This document shows, piece by piece, positions 56,383 through 64,000 of a stretch of DNA of 64,000 nt. The stretch's first letter is position 1. Every line of letters begins with the position of its first letter. Under the pieces are notes generated by a model. That model was given only the letters and a program-made list of their open reading frames with translations. It searched no databases and was not told the origin of the DNA. Position numbers and translations under genes: made by a program. This DNA is from Pseudomonadales bacterium (lineage in GTDB: Bacteria; Pseudomonadota; Gammaproteobacteria; Pseudomonadales; Azotimanducaceae), in the NCBI GenBank assembly GCA_022827245.1, contig JAJDTI010000089.1:21810-85809 (forward strand), read 5' to 3'.

Positions 56383-57660
56383 TTGACGGAACGCAAGCCC
56401 GTCCGGGTCGCACATCCCGATCTCGCGGAGGCGAAGGTTTCGGCCAACGCCGTCACCGTCGTCGACAGCCTGCGGAACGCCGGCTACCAGGCTTACCTGG
56501 TGGGGGGATGCGTGCGGGATCTCCTGCTCGGAGGCACCCCCAAGGACTTCGACGTCGCGACCGACGCCACCCCGCAGGAGGTCAAGACGGTCTTCCCCCG
56601 GGCCCGCCTGATCGGACGCCGTTTCCGCATCGCCCACGTCCGTTTCCGGCGCGAGTTCATCGAGGTGTCGACGTTCCGGCGCCGCAACGAGGACGACGAC
56701 GACCAGGCCGACGCCAATCACCTCTCCGCGGACGGCGTGCTGCTGAGCGACAACGTCTACGGCACCCTGGACGAGGACGCCTTCCGCCGGGACTTCACCG
56801 TCAACGCGCTCTACTACGACCCCGTCGAAGACACGGTCCTCGACTACACCAGCGGCCTCGAGGACATCGAGACGAGGACGCTGCGCACCATCGGCGAGCC
56901 CGAGGAACGCCTGCGCGAGGATCCGGTGCGCATCCTGCGCGCGATGCGGTTCGCCGCGAAGCTCGGCTTCGATCTCGACCCCGGGACGCGCGACGCCATC
57001 GCACCGATGTCCGAGTTGCTGACGGCCATTCCCCCGGCGCGACTGTTCGACGAGTTCAACAAGCTCTTCATGAACGGTCATGCCGTCGCGGCCTGGTCCC
57101 TGATGTGGGAGTTCGGGCTGCCGGAGATCCTGTTCCCGCTCTCCGAAGAAGACGACGGGCTCGTACGCGCGGCGCTCGAGAGCACGGACGGGCGCGTCGC
57201 CGAGGACAAGCCCGTCACGCCCGGATTCCTGCTGGCCGCCATGTGCTGGCCCGAGTTCCAGCGGCGTACCGCGCTGTCCGCCACCGCCAACAACGCCGCC
57301 GACGAACGGCTGAAGGCCGCGCACAGCGTCATCGGCGAGCAGCAACTGACGATCGCGTTTCCGCGTCGGCTGTCCATGTTCATCCGGGACGTGTGGCGAC
57401 TGCAGAGCAGCCTGGAGCGACGGCCGCCCCGCAACCTCAAGCGCACGCTCGCCCATCCCCGCTTCCGCGCGGCCTACGACTTCCTCGTGCTCCGGGCCGA
57501 GACGGGCGAGGCGGACCCCGAACTCGCCCAATGGTGGACGGACGTGCAGGAGACCTCCGGGGAGGACGGCGGATCGACGGCCGTCCCCTCGAGACCCGCC
57601 GGGAGAAGGCGCCGGCGGCGGCGCGGCCGCGGCCGGCCGAACCCCGAGCCGGCCCCGTGA
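56383..57660 (+). CDS. pcnB: poly(A) polymerase I
   Basis: A 425-aa nucleotidyltransferase adding poly(A) tails that speed RNA decay. Class II NTase motifs: YLVGGCVRDLLLGG and the catalytic DFDVATDA; neck/body with EDPVRILRAMRFAAKLGF; a C-terminal Arg-rich tail (GRRRRRRRGRGR) typical of PcnB. TTG 56383 is the likely start given the family N-terminus; no strong ribosome-binding site is visible. It follows the cbrB-like gene as in Pseudomonas; the usual next gene folK is absent. Confidence 0.95.
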   Translation: MTERKPVRVAHPDLAEAKVSANAVTVVDSLRNAGYQAYLVGGCVRDLLLGGTPKDFDVATDATPQEVKTVFPRARLIGRRFRIAHVRFRREFIEVSTFRRRNEDDDDQADANHLSADGVLLSDNVYGTLDEDAFRRDFTVNALYYDPVEDTVLDYTSGLEDIETRTLRTIGEPEERLREDPVRILRAMRFAAKLGFDLDPGTRDAIAPMSELLTAIPPARLFDEFNKLFMNGHAVAAWSLMWEFGLPEILFPLSEEDDGLVRAALESTDGRVAEDKPVTPGFLLAAMCWPEFQRRTALSATANNAADERLKAAHSVIGEQQLTIAFPRRLSMFIRDVWRLQSSLERRPPRNLKRTLAHPRFRAAYDFLVLRAETGEADPELAQWWTDVQETSGEDGGSTAVPSRPAGRRRRRRRGRGRPNPEPAP

Positions 57661-57698
57661 CGGGCCGGGCCGGATAGCGTGCACACGTCCACGCCTCC

Positions 57699-58379
57699 GT
57701 GACTCCCGTTCCCGCGCCGCAGCGCGCCGACACCGGGGACGACCTGCCTCGCCATATCGCCGTGGAGGGGCCGATCGGCGTCGGCAAGACCACGCTGGCG
57801 ACCCGTCTGTCGCAGGCGTTGCGGTATCCGCTGCTCCTCGAGCCGACCACCGAGAATCCCTTCCTCGACCGGTTCTATCGCGAGGGCCGCCGGCATGCGC
57901 TGCCGACCCAGCTCTTCTTCCTCCTCCACCGTGCCCGCCAGGTCGCCGCCCTCGACGACGACCTCGTCGGCTCTCTCGTCGTCTCGGACTTCCTGATCGA
58001 GAAGGACCGCCTGTTCGCCGAACTCAACCTCGACCCCGACGAACTCGCCATCTACGAGCAGATCTGGCGCAGCCTGGACATCCGCCCGCCGGCGCCCGAC
58101 CTCGTCATCTACCTCCAGGCTCCGCCGCCCGTGCTCATCGAGCGTATCCGCCACCGCGGCGTCGGCTTCGAACAGCACATCGGCGACGAGTACCTCACGA
58201 GCCTGTGCGCGGCATACACCCGCTTCTTCCACGACTACAGCGATGCGCCGCTCCTGATCGTCAACGCCGCCGAGATCGACTTCGCCCACGAGGATCGCCA
58301 CTTCGAGGCGCTGCTGGCGCAACTGCAGGACTTCGACGGGGTCCGCAAGTACTTCAACCCCAACCCGAGGCTGTTGTAA
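57699..58379 (+). CDS. deoxynucleoside kinase family protein
   Basis: A 226-aa P-loop kinase: IAVEGPIGVGKTTLATRL (Walker A), the substrate Glu/Arg region LLEPTTENPFLDRFY, VSDFLIEKDRLFA with the ERS-like motif replaced by EKD, and the lid RIRHRGVGFEQHI. It phosphorylates deoxyguanosine, deoxyadenosine or deoxycytidine in relatives; specificity cannot be set here. It lies between pcnB and panB, where several Gammaproteobacteria carry folK followed by this kinase. GTG 57699 is proposed. Confidence 0.88.
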   Translation: MTPVPAPQRADTGDDLPRHIAVEGPIGVGKTTLATRLSQALRYPLLLEPTTENPFLDRFYREGRRHALPTQLFFLLHRARQVAALDDDLVGSLVVSDFLIEKDRLFAELNLDPDELAIYEQIWRSLDIRPPAPDLVIYLQAPPPVLIERIRHRGVGFEQHIGDEYLTSLCAAYTRFFHDYSDAPLLIVNAAEIDFAHEDRHFEALLAQLQDFDGVRKYFNPNPRLL

Positions 58380-58460
58380 CGCCCAGGGCCGGCCCGCACG
58401 GCGCGGCCGGGATGCGCGTATATTTCTTACCTGACGGACCAAGACCAAGGGAGTGTCCCC

Positions 58461-59282
58461 ATGAGCAGCCAGGCCCGTGCGAGGCCCGTGTCCATCCCGA
58501 CGCTGAACGCCATGAAACGTCGGGGCGAGAAGTTCGCCGCGCTGACCGCCTACGACGCGCTGTTCGCCGACCTGATCAGCAGTGCGGGGGTGGACGTCCT
58601 GCTCGTGGGCGACTCGCTCGGGATGGTGCTGCAGGGACACGACAGCACGTTACCCGTCACGCTCTCGGACGTGATCTACCACATGGAGTGCGTGAAAACC
58701 GGCAACCAGGGCAGCCTGATCATGGCCGACCTCCCCTTCATGACCTACGCCTCCGAGTCCCAGTCCCTCGAGAGCGCCGCGGCGCTGATGCGAGCGGGCG
58801 CCCACATGGTCAAGCTCGAGGGCGGTGCGTGGCTCGCCGAGTCCACGCGCCTCCTGACGGAACGGGGCATCCCCGTCTGCGCGCACATGGGACTGACGCC
58901 GCAGTCGATCAATCGTCTCGGCGGCTACCGCGTGCAGGGACGCAACACCGAGAAGGCGAACGCCATCATCGAGGAGGCGACGATTCTCGAGCAGTCCGGC
59001 GCGTCGATCCTGCTGCTCGAGTGCGTGCCCGTCGAACTCGGGAGGACGATCACCGAACGCGTGAACGTTCCGGTGATCGGCATAGGCGCAGGTCCCCACA
59101 CGGACGGCCAGATCATGGTCATGCACGACATGCTCGGCCTCACGCCGTCGATCATCAAGCCGCCCAAGTTCGTCAAGAACTTCCTGCCCGAGAGCACGTC
59201 CGGCATACCCGGCGCTTTCGAGGCCTTCGCGTCGGCCGTGAAGGAAGGGCGCTTCCCGGCCCCGGAGCACTGCTTCAACTGA
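58461..59282 (+). CDS. panB: 3-methyl-2-oxobutanoate hydroxymethyltransferase
   Basis: A 273-aa TIM-barrel enzyme, first committed pantothenate step. Seen: [29 protein letters not shown] with Mg-binding Asp, AHMVKLEGG, and [14 protein letters not shown] 58461 follows AAGGGAGTG. It is followed by panC after 29 bases. Confidence 0.96.
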   Translation: MSSQARARPVSIPTLNAMKRRGEKFAALTAYDALFADLISSAGVDVLLVGDSLGMVLQGHDSTLPVTLSDVIYHMECVKTGNQGSLIMADLPFMTYASESQSLESAAALMRAGAHMVKLEGGAWLAESTRLLTERGIPVCAHMGLTPQSINRLGGYRVQGRNTEKANAIIEEATILEQSGASILLLECVPVELGRTITERVNVPVIGIGAGPHTDGQIMVMHDMLGLTPSIIKPPKFVKNFLPESTSGIPGAFEAFASAVKEGRFPAPEHCFN

Positions 59283-59311
59283 AAGCGCGTCGAGGCGCCG
59301 TACGCCGTCCC

Positions 59312-60154
59312 ATGCTCATCGCACACACGATCCGCGCCCTGCGCGCAGGGCTTGCCGAGCGGCAAGGCCCCGTCGGGCTGGTCCCCACGATGGGCAATCT
59401 CCACGACGGCCACCTGGCCCTGGTCACGGCGGCGGCCGACGCGTGCCGCACCACCGTCGCCTCCATATTCGTCAATCCGCTCCAGTTCGGCGCCGGCGAG
59501 GACTTCGAGGACTATCCGCGCACCTTGGACGCGGACGCAGCCCTGCTCGAAGGCCACGGCGTCGATATCCTGTTCGCGCCCGGCGTGGAGGAAGTCTATC
59601 CCGACGGCCGCGCGGACACCGCCGTCATCTCGGTGCCGGCGCTGTCGGGGCTGCTCTGCGGGGCGAACCGCCCCGGCCACTTCGACGGCGTCGCCACCGT
59701 CGTGGCCAAGCTGCTCAACATGGCGAGGCCCGATCGCGCCTACTTCGGCGAGAAGGACTGGCAACAGCTCGTGCTGATCCGGACGATGGCGCGCGCCCTG
59801 GACATGACCGCGGACATCGTCGGGGTCCCGACCGTGCGCGCGGCGGACGGATTGGCGCTCTCGAGCCGAAACCAGTACCTGTCGGAGGACGAACGCCGGG
59901 TCGCGGTGCAACTGCACCGCACGCTCATCGACATCCGCGAGGCGGTCGCCGGCGGCGCGCGCGATTTCGGCGCACTCGAAGACCAGGGCCGCAGCGCCCT
60001 CGCGACCGCCGGCTTCAAGGTGGACTACGTCGCCGTCCGCGACGCCGAGACCCTGACAGAGCCGCGCAACGACGGGCGCGCGCTCAGGGTCCTGGCCGCG
60101 GCGCGGCTCGGTCGGGCACGCCTGATCGACAACCTGGGCCTCCTTTCCGAATGA
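59312..60154 (+). CDS. panC: pantothenate synthetase
   Basis: A 280-aa ATP-dependent ligase joining pantoate and beta-alanine. Motifs: LVPTMGNLHDGHLALV (HIGH-type, nucleotide site), FVNPLQFGAGEDFEDYPR, and ALSSRNQYLSEDER. Its TGA overlaps the pgi ATG (ATGA). panD, expected next in Pseudomonas, is absent, so beta-alanine must come from a distant panD or another source. Confidence 0.96.
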   Translation: MLIAHTIRALRAGLAERQGPVGLVPTMGNLHDGHLALVTAAADACRTTVASIFVNPLQFGAGEDFEDYPRTLDADAALLEGHGVDILFAPGVEEVYPDGRADTAVISVPALSGLLCGANRPGHFDGVATVVAKLLNMARPDRAYFGEKDWQQLVLIRTMARALDMTADIVGVPTVRAADGLALSSRNQYLSEDERRVAVQLHRTLIDIREAVAGGARDFGALEDQGRSALATAGFKVDYVAVRDAETLTEPRNDGRALRVLAAARLGRARLIDNLGLLSE

Positions 60155-61764
60155 GCGGCCGAACGAGCGGCCGGGTGAGCGACCCACCGGACGCCCGGGC
60201 GTCCTGGAAGCGCCTGGGTTCGCTCGCCACGGAGACCGTCCGGACGCATCTGCGCGACCTCGCGCGCGACCCCGCGCGCTTCGCGTCGATGAGCCTTCGG
60301 GCCGGGCCGCTCCTCGTCGACTTCTCCCGGCAGCGCGCGAACGCAGGAGTCGTGTCCGCGCTCGTCGCCCTGGCCCGGGAGTCGCGCCTCGAAAACGCGA
60401 TCGAGAGGCTGTTCGAAGGCGGCGAGGCGAATCCCACCGAGGGGCGCCCCGCACTGCACACCGCCGTCCGCGCCCCCTTCGACGAACGGCCTCCGAGCGT
60501 CGCCGCCGAGGTCGAAGCAGCTCGCGGACGCGTGCTTGCGATCGCGGAACGCGTCCGCAGCGGACGGTGGCCGGGCGTCTCTGGAAAGCCCGTCCGCAAG
60601 GTCGTGCACGTCGGCATCGGAGGCTCCCACCTCGGGCCGGAACTCGCGGTGCGGGCACTCGCGGACCGGCCGGGCCACATCGACCTCCGCTTCCTGGCGA
60701 ACGCGGACGGCGGGTCTGCCCTCGAGACGCTCCGGGGACTCGACCCGGAACGGACGCTGGTCATCGTCGCCTCCAAGTCCTTCGACACCCTGGAGACCTT
60801 GGCCAACGCCCGCCACGCGCGGAGCTGGTTCATCGAGCGGACCGGGCGCGTCGACGCCATGGACCGGCACTTCCTCGCCGTGACCGCCAACCCCGGGGCG
60901 GCTGCGGCCTTCGGCATCCCGCCCGCGAACCAACTGCCGATGTGGGACTGGGTGGGCGGCCGTTTCTCACTCTGGTCGAGCGTCGGCCTGTCCGTCGCCA
61001 TCGCCATCGGGGCGGCGCGTTTCGAGGAACTGCTCGGGGGCGCCCACGCCATGGACCGTCACTTCCGCGGTACCCGGCTCGAGAGAAACGCTCCAGCGCT
61101 GCTCGGCCTGTTCGGCATCTGGAACAGCAACTTCCTCGGCGCCGGCACCCACGCCGTCCTCCCTTACGACCGCCGCCTGGCCGGGCTCCCGGGCTACCTG
61201 CAGCAACTGGAGATGGAGAGCAACGGCAAGTCCGTGCGCATCGACGGCGAGCGCTCCGAGACGCATACGGCGCCGGTGGTATGGGGGGGCGAGGAGACCA
61301 ACGGGCAGCATGCGTTCCACCAGTTGCTGCACCAGGGGACCCGTTCGTTCAGCGCGGACCTCATCGCTGTCGCCGAACCCGGCCACGACCTCGCCGAACG
61401 CCATCGCTGGCTGCTGGCGAACTGCCTGGGCCAGGGCAGCGCCCTGCTTGCGGGTCATGAAGCGGCGGCGGACGGCCCGGACGCAATCGCCCCCCACCGG
61501 GCCGTGCCGGGCAACCGCGCGACGACGACCCTCCTCCTCGACGCGCTGACGCCGGCGAGCCTCGGCGCCCTGCTCGCCCTCTACGAGCACAAGGTCTTCA
61601 CGCAGGCGACCGTCTGGGGCATCAACCCCTTCGACCAGTGGGGGGTGGAACTCGGCAAGCGACTCGCCAACGACGTTTTCGACGCGCTCGCCGACGGCTC
61701 CGTGGCCGGCCTCGACGCAGCGACCGCCGGTCTGGTCGCCGAAGTGCGCAAGGGGTCTCCCTGA
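60151..61764 (+). CDS. pgi: glucose-6-phosphate isomerase
   Basis: A protein of 537 aa. Signature regions: VGIGGSHLGPELAV (Gly-rich phosphate loop), ASKSFDTLETLANA, WDWVGGRFSLWSSVGLS, and YEHKVFTQATVWGINPFDQWGVELGK with the catalytic Lys/His region. The ATG at 60151 overlaps panC; GTG 60175 is an alternative. Slightly shorter than E. coli Pgi. It is coupled to the pan genes as in Pseudomonas. Confidence 0.96.
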   Translation: MSGRTSGRVSDPPDARASWKRLGSLATETVRTHLRDLARDPARFASMSLRAGPLLVDFSRQRANAGVVSALVALARESRLENAIERLFEGGEANPTEGRPALHTAVRAPFDERPPSVAAEVEAARGRVLAIAERVRSGRWPGVSGKPVRKVVHVGIGGSHLGPELAVRALADRPGHIDLRFLANADGGSALETLRGLDPERTLVIVASKSFDTLETLANARHARSWFIERTGRVDAMDRHFLAVTANPGAAAAFGIPPANQLPMWDWVGGRFSLWSSVGLSVAIAIGAARFEELLGGAHAMDRHFRGTRLERNAPALLGLFGIWNSNFLGAGTHAVLPYDRRLAGLPGYLQQLEMESNGKSVRIDGERSETHTAPVVWGGEETNGQHAFHQLLHQGTRSFSADLIAVAEPGHDLAERHRWLLANCLGQGSALLAGHEAAADGPDAIAPHRAVPGNRATTTLLLDALTPASLGALLALYEHKVFTQATVWGINPFDQWGVELGKRLANDVFDALADGSVAGLDAATAGLVAEVRKGSP

Positions 61765-61770
61765 GGCCGG

Positions 61771-61833
61771 CCGGGAGTTGCCGAGCAACCCGGTTTCGGG
61801 AAAGCTAGCCGCCTGTCGGACCCGGACGCCGGG
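61771..61833 (+). other. two GC-rich hairpins between pgi and acs
   Basis: CCGG plus GTTGC (61771-61781) pair with GCAAC plus CCGG (61785-61793), and a second hairpin CCCGG-ACG-CCGGG lies at 61821-61833, just before the acs start. The first, right after the pgi stop, may end pgi transcription although only three T follow; the second could form in the acs leader. No known riboswitch class was matched. Confidence 0.45.
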
Positions 61834-61853
61834 TTCCCGCCGGAGGCACACAC

Positions 61854-63791
61854 ATGGCGACCGTCTACCCCGTCCCCCACTCCGTAAAGGACCGGGCGCA
61901 CCTCGACCGGGAGGCCTACCGGGCGCTGTACCGCCGCTCGATCGAAGATCCCGACGCCTTCTGGGCCGAAGAGGCGCGCCGCCGCCTCGACTGGATCGCC
62001 GAGTGGCACACGGTGTCAGAGTGGGACCTGCCCGCCGGCAGGATCGCGTGGTTCCTCGGGGGGCAACTGAACGCCTGCGTCAACTGCGTCGACCGGCACC
62101 TGCCCGCGCGGGCCGACCAGGCCGCCATCGTCTGGGAGGGCGACGATCCGGCGGACGCCAGCACCGTCACCTACCGCGAACTGCACGACGCCGTCTGCCG
62201 CCTTGCCAACGCGCTCAGGAGCCGCGGCGTGCGCAGGGGCGACCGCGTGTGCATCTACATGCCGATGATCCCGGAGGCCGCCTACGCGATGCTCGCGTGC
62301 GCGCGCATCGGCGCGACCCATTCGGTGGTGTTCGGCGGCTTCTCCCCGCAATCGCTCAAGGACCGCATCCTCGACTCGGACTGCCGCACCGTGATCACCG
62401 CCGACGAGGGCGTGCGTGGCGGTCGCATCGTCCCCCTCAAGCGCAACACCGACGCAGCGCTGGCCGACTGTCCCGACGTCGAGACCGTGCTCGTCGTGCG
62501 CCGCACCGGCGGCGACATCGACTGGGCCGAGGGCCGTGACGTCTGGTACCACGACCTCGTGCCCGGACAGCCGGCGACCTGCGACCCGGAGCCGATGGAC
62601 GCGGAGGACGCGCTCTTCATCCTGTACACCTCCGGCAGCACCGGCAAGCCGAAGGGCGTGCAGCACGGTACCGGCGGCTACCTCCTCCACGCGGCGATGA
62701 CCCACGAACTGGTCTTCGACTACCACGACGGCGACATCTACTGGTGCACCGCGGACGTGGGGTGGATCACCGGGCATTCCTACATCGTCTACGGCCCGCT
62801 CGCGAACGGCGCAACGACCCTGATGTTCGAGGGCGTGCCCACGTATCCCGACGCCTCGCGCGCCTGGCAGGTCGTGGACAAGCACGGCGTCAACATCTTC
62901 TACACGGCCCCCACCGCCATCCGCCAGTTGATGGGACAGGGCGACGAGTACGTGCGTTCGACCTCCCGCGCCACGTTGCGCATCCTCGGCAGCGTGGGGG
63001 AACCGATCAATCCGGAAGCGTGGGAGTGGTACCACGGGGTCGTGGGCGAGCGGCGCTGCCCGATCGTGGACACGTGGTGGCAGACCGAGACGGGCGGCAT
63101 CATGATCTCGCCCCTGCCCGGCGCCACGGACCTGAAGCCCGGCTCCGCCACCCTGCCGCTCCCCGGGGTGCAGCCCGCGTTGCTCGACGCGGACGGCCGC
63201 GTCATCGAGGCGGCGGAAGCCTCCGGCAGCCTGGTGATCACGTCGTCCTGGCCGGGCCAGATCCGCACGGTGTACGGGGACCACCAGCGCGTCATCGACA
63301 CGTACTACGCCGCGTTCCCCGGCTACTACCTCACCGGCGACGCCGCCCGCCGCGACGCGGACGGCTACTACTGGATCACCGGGCGAACCGACGACGTGAT
63401 GAACGTCTCCGGGCACCGGCTCGGGACCGCCGAGGTGGAGTCCGCCCTCGTCGAGCACGAACTCGTGGCCGAGGCCGCCGTGGTCGGCTTCCCGCACGAG
63501 ATCAAGGGCGAGGGCATCTACGCCTACGTGACCCTGATGGCGAGCACGGAGGAGGCGCCAGACGCCCTCCACGACGAACTGGTCCAGCTCGTGCGCGCCG
63601 AGATCGGGCCCTTCGCGCGTCCGGACGTCATCCAGCTCGCACCCGGACTGCCCAAGACGCGGTCCGGGAAGATCATGCGCCGCATCCTGCGCAAGATCGC
63701 CGCCAACGAGCTGGACGACCTCGGCAACACGACCACGCTCGCCGAGCCGTCCGTGATCGACGACCTGGTGGCGAACCGGGCTGGGGCGTAG
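61854..63791 (+). CDS. acs: acetyl-CoA synthetase
   Basis: A 645-aa adenylate-forming enzyme activating acetate. Seen: [18 protein letters not shown] near the N-terminus, [15 protein letters not shown] (P-loop), [32 protein letters not shown] and the acetylation/adenylation lysine in [14 protein letters not shown] 61854 follows CCGGAGGCACAC. It matches the acsB position after pgi in Pseudomonas. Confidence 0.95.
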   Translation: MATVYPVPHSVKDRAHLDREAYRALYRRSIEDPDAFWAEEARRRLDWIAEWHTVSEWDLPAGRIAWFLGGQLNACVNCVDRHLPARADQAAIVWEGDDPADASTVTYRELHDAVCRLANALRSRGVRRGDRVCIYMPMIPEAAYAMLACARIGATHSVVFGGFSPQSLKDRILDSDCRTVITADEGVRGGRIVPLKRNTDAALADCPDVETVLVVRRTGGDIDWAEGRDVWYHDLVPGQPATCDPEPMDAEDALFILYTSGSTGKPKGVQHGTGGYLLHAAMTHELVFDYHDGDIYWCTADVGWITGHSYIVYGPLANGATTLMFEGVPTYPDASRAWQVVDKHGVNIFYTAPTAIRQLMGQGDEYVRSTSRATLRILGSVGEPINPEAWEWYHGVVGERRCPIVDTWWQTETGGIMISPLPGATDLKPGSATLPLPGVQPALLDADGRVIEAAEASGSLVITSSWPGQIRTVYGDHQRVIDTYYAAFPGYYLTGDAARRDADGYYWITGRTDDVMNVSGHRLGTAEVESALVEHELVAEAAVVGFPHEIKGEGIYAYVTLMASTEEAPDALHDELVQLVRAEIGPFARPDVIQLAPGLPKTRSGKIMRRILRKIAANELDDLGNTTTLAEPSVIDDLVANRAGA

Positions 63792-63870
63792 GGCCAGCCC
63801 TCGTCGGCCTCGCGACGCCTGTGACCGCGCCGGGATCGTGCATCAATTCGAAGCGGGACGGGCCGGGTGG

Positions 63871-64000
63871 CCGAGGGTGGTTTCCCACCCCCGGCTCCCA
63901 CAGATCCGGACGTGCCCAACTCGGGCATCCGGCTCCTCGGGCTACGGTTTAGCTGCGCGGTAGACGCTATGCACGACCTGCGGTCGGGGGAGCGGGTAGC
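63871..64000 (-). mobile_element. 3' end (domains V and VI) of a group II intron, continuing past the window
   Basis: On the minus strand, bases 63935-63903 fold as a group II intron domain V: GAGCCGGATGCCC, loop, GGGCACGTCCGGATC, with the AGC triad and the two-base bulge before the distal stem. Next comes TCTGTGGGAG and a 10-bp hairpin with a GAAA loop (63894-63871) fitting domain VI. The upstream part (64000-63936) would be domain IV, with the reverse-transcriptase gene beyond the right edge. The intron 3' end lies near or below 63871, so it is inserted within about 80 bases downstream of acs. The exact junction cannot be set. Confidence 0.7.

Noticed and set aside
61771..61853. Possible riboswitch in the acs leader
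   Set aside because: Compared from memory with cyclic-di-GMP, guanidine and similar motifs. The diagnostic conserved bases are missing, so only hairpins are reported.

Overview
This 64 kb window comes from the chromosome of a high-GC gammaproteobacterium. Two conserved blocks keep gene orders known from Pseudomonas, in compact form. One is yifB, glnK/amtB, xerC-dapF-lysA-lptM, argH/hemCDXY, rho, trxA and hemB (about 9-31.5 kb). The other is dksA-gluQ-cbrB-like-pcnB-panB-panC-pgi-acs (about 53-64 kb). Codon use in these genes is strongly GC-ended. No complete tRNA or rRNA gene was found.

Layout. 0-8.5 kb is accessory: a small hypothetical gene, an IS21 istB remnant, one very large lower-GC GHKL-ATPase/DUF3883 protein (candidate defence or DNA-processing factor), a brnA-like antitoxin with an in-frame stop, a tRNA-3'-end-like sequence that could be an island boundary, a duplicated promoter, and a higA antitoxin whose higB toxin has collapsed to a few codons. 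8.5-31.5 kb is core: cytochrome c5, yifB, two nearly identical PII genes around a TorF-type outer-membrane protein, then amtB, selO, thrC, the lysine/recombinase operon, an orphan antitoxin, argH, heme genes, rho, thioredoxin and hemB. 31.6-37 kb is catabolic/redox: an LLM flavoprotein, a CaiB-type CoA transferase and a two-subunit molybdenum hydroxylase. 37-44.6 kb carries an ABC-F ATPase, CGFS glutaredoxin, RNase T, argG, a broken NYN gene, a long PRPP-synthetase-like gene, yceH and nth. 44.8-53 kb is mixed accessory: a Fic protein with an AbiEi-like N-terminal region, an enolase-superfamily enzyme, an Rpn-type remnant, a DUF3604 protein, a 2-hydroxyacyl-CoA lyase/oxalyl-CoA decarboxylase-type enzyme, and a truncated qmcA beside an intact nfeD. 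53-64 kb is the second core block; at the right edge there is the 3' end (domains V and VI) of a group II intron on the minus strand.

How the genes fit together. The PII proteins and AmtB form the ammonium-sensing and uptake unit. hemB, hemC and hemD supply three consecutive steps to uroporphyrinogen III. lysA and dapF complete lysine synthesis. panB and panC make pantothenate, while panD is absent from its usual place. pgi and acs feed central carbon. Several genes expected in these syntenic blocks are missing here: DUF484 between dapF and xerC, cbrA before the cbrB-like gene, folK after pcnB, and panD after panC.

The most unusual points are: the cbrB-like regulator, kept in its conserved place but lacking the phospho-acceptor Asp, the GAFTGA loop and the Walker B Asp; the large GHKL-DUF3883 gene in a decayed mobile region; and a recurring pattern of small accessory genes reduced by internal deletion or nonsense mutation. 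All coordinates, starts and motifs were read by eye. No database search was run, and family names rest on recognised motifs and gene context.
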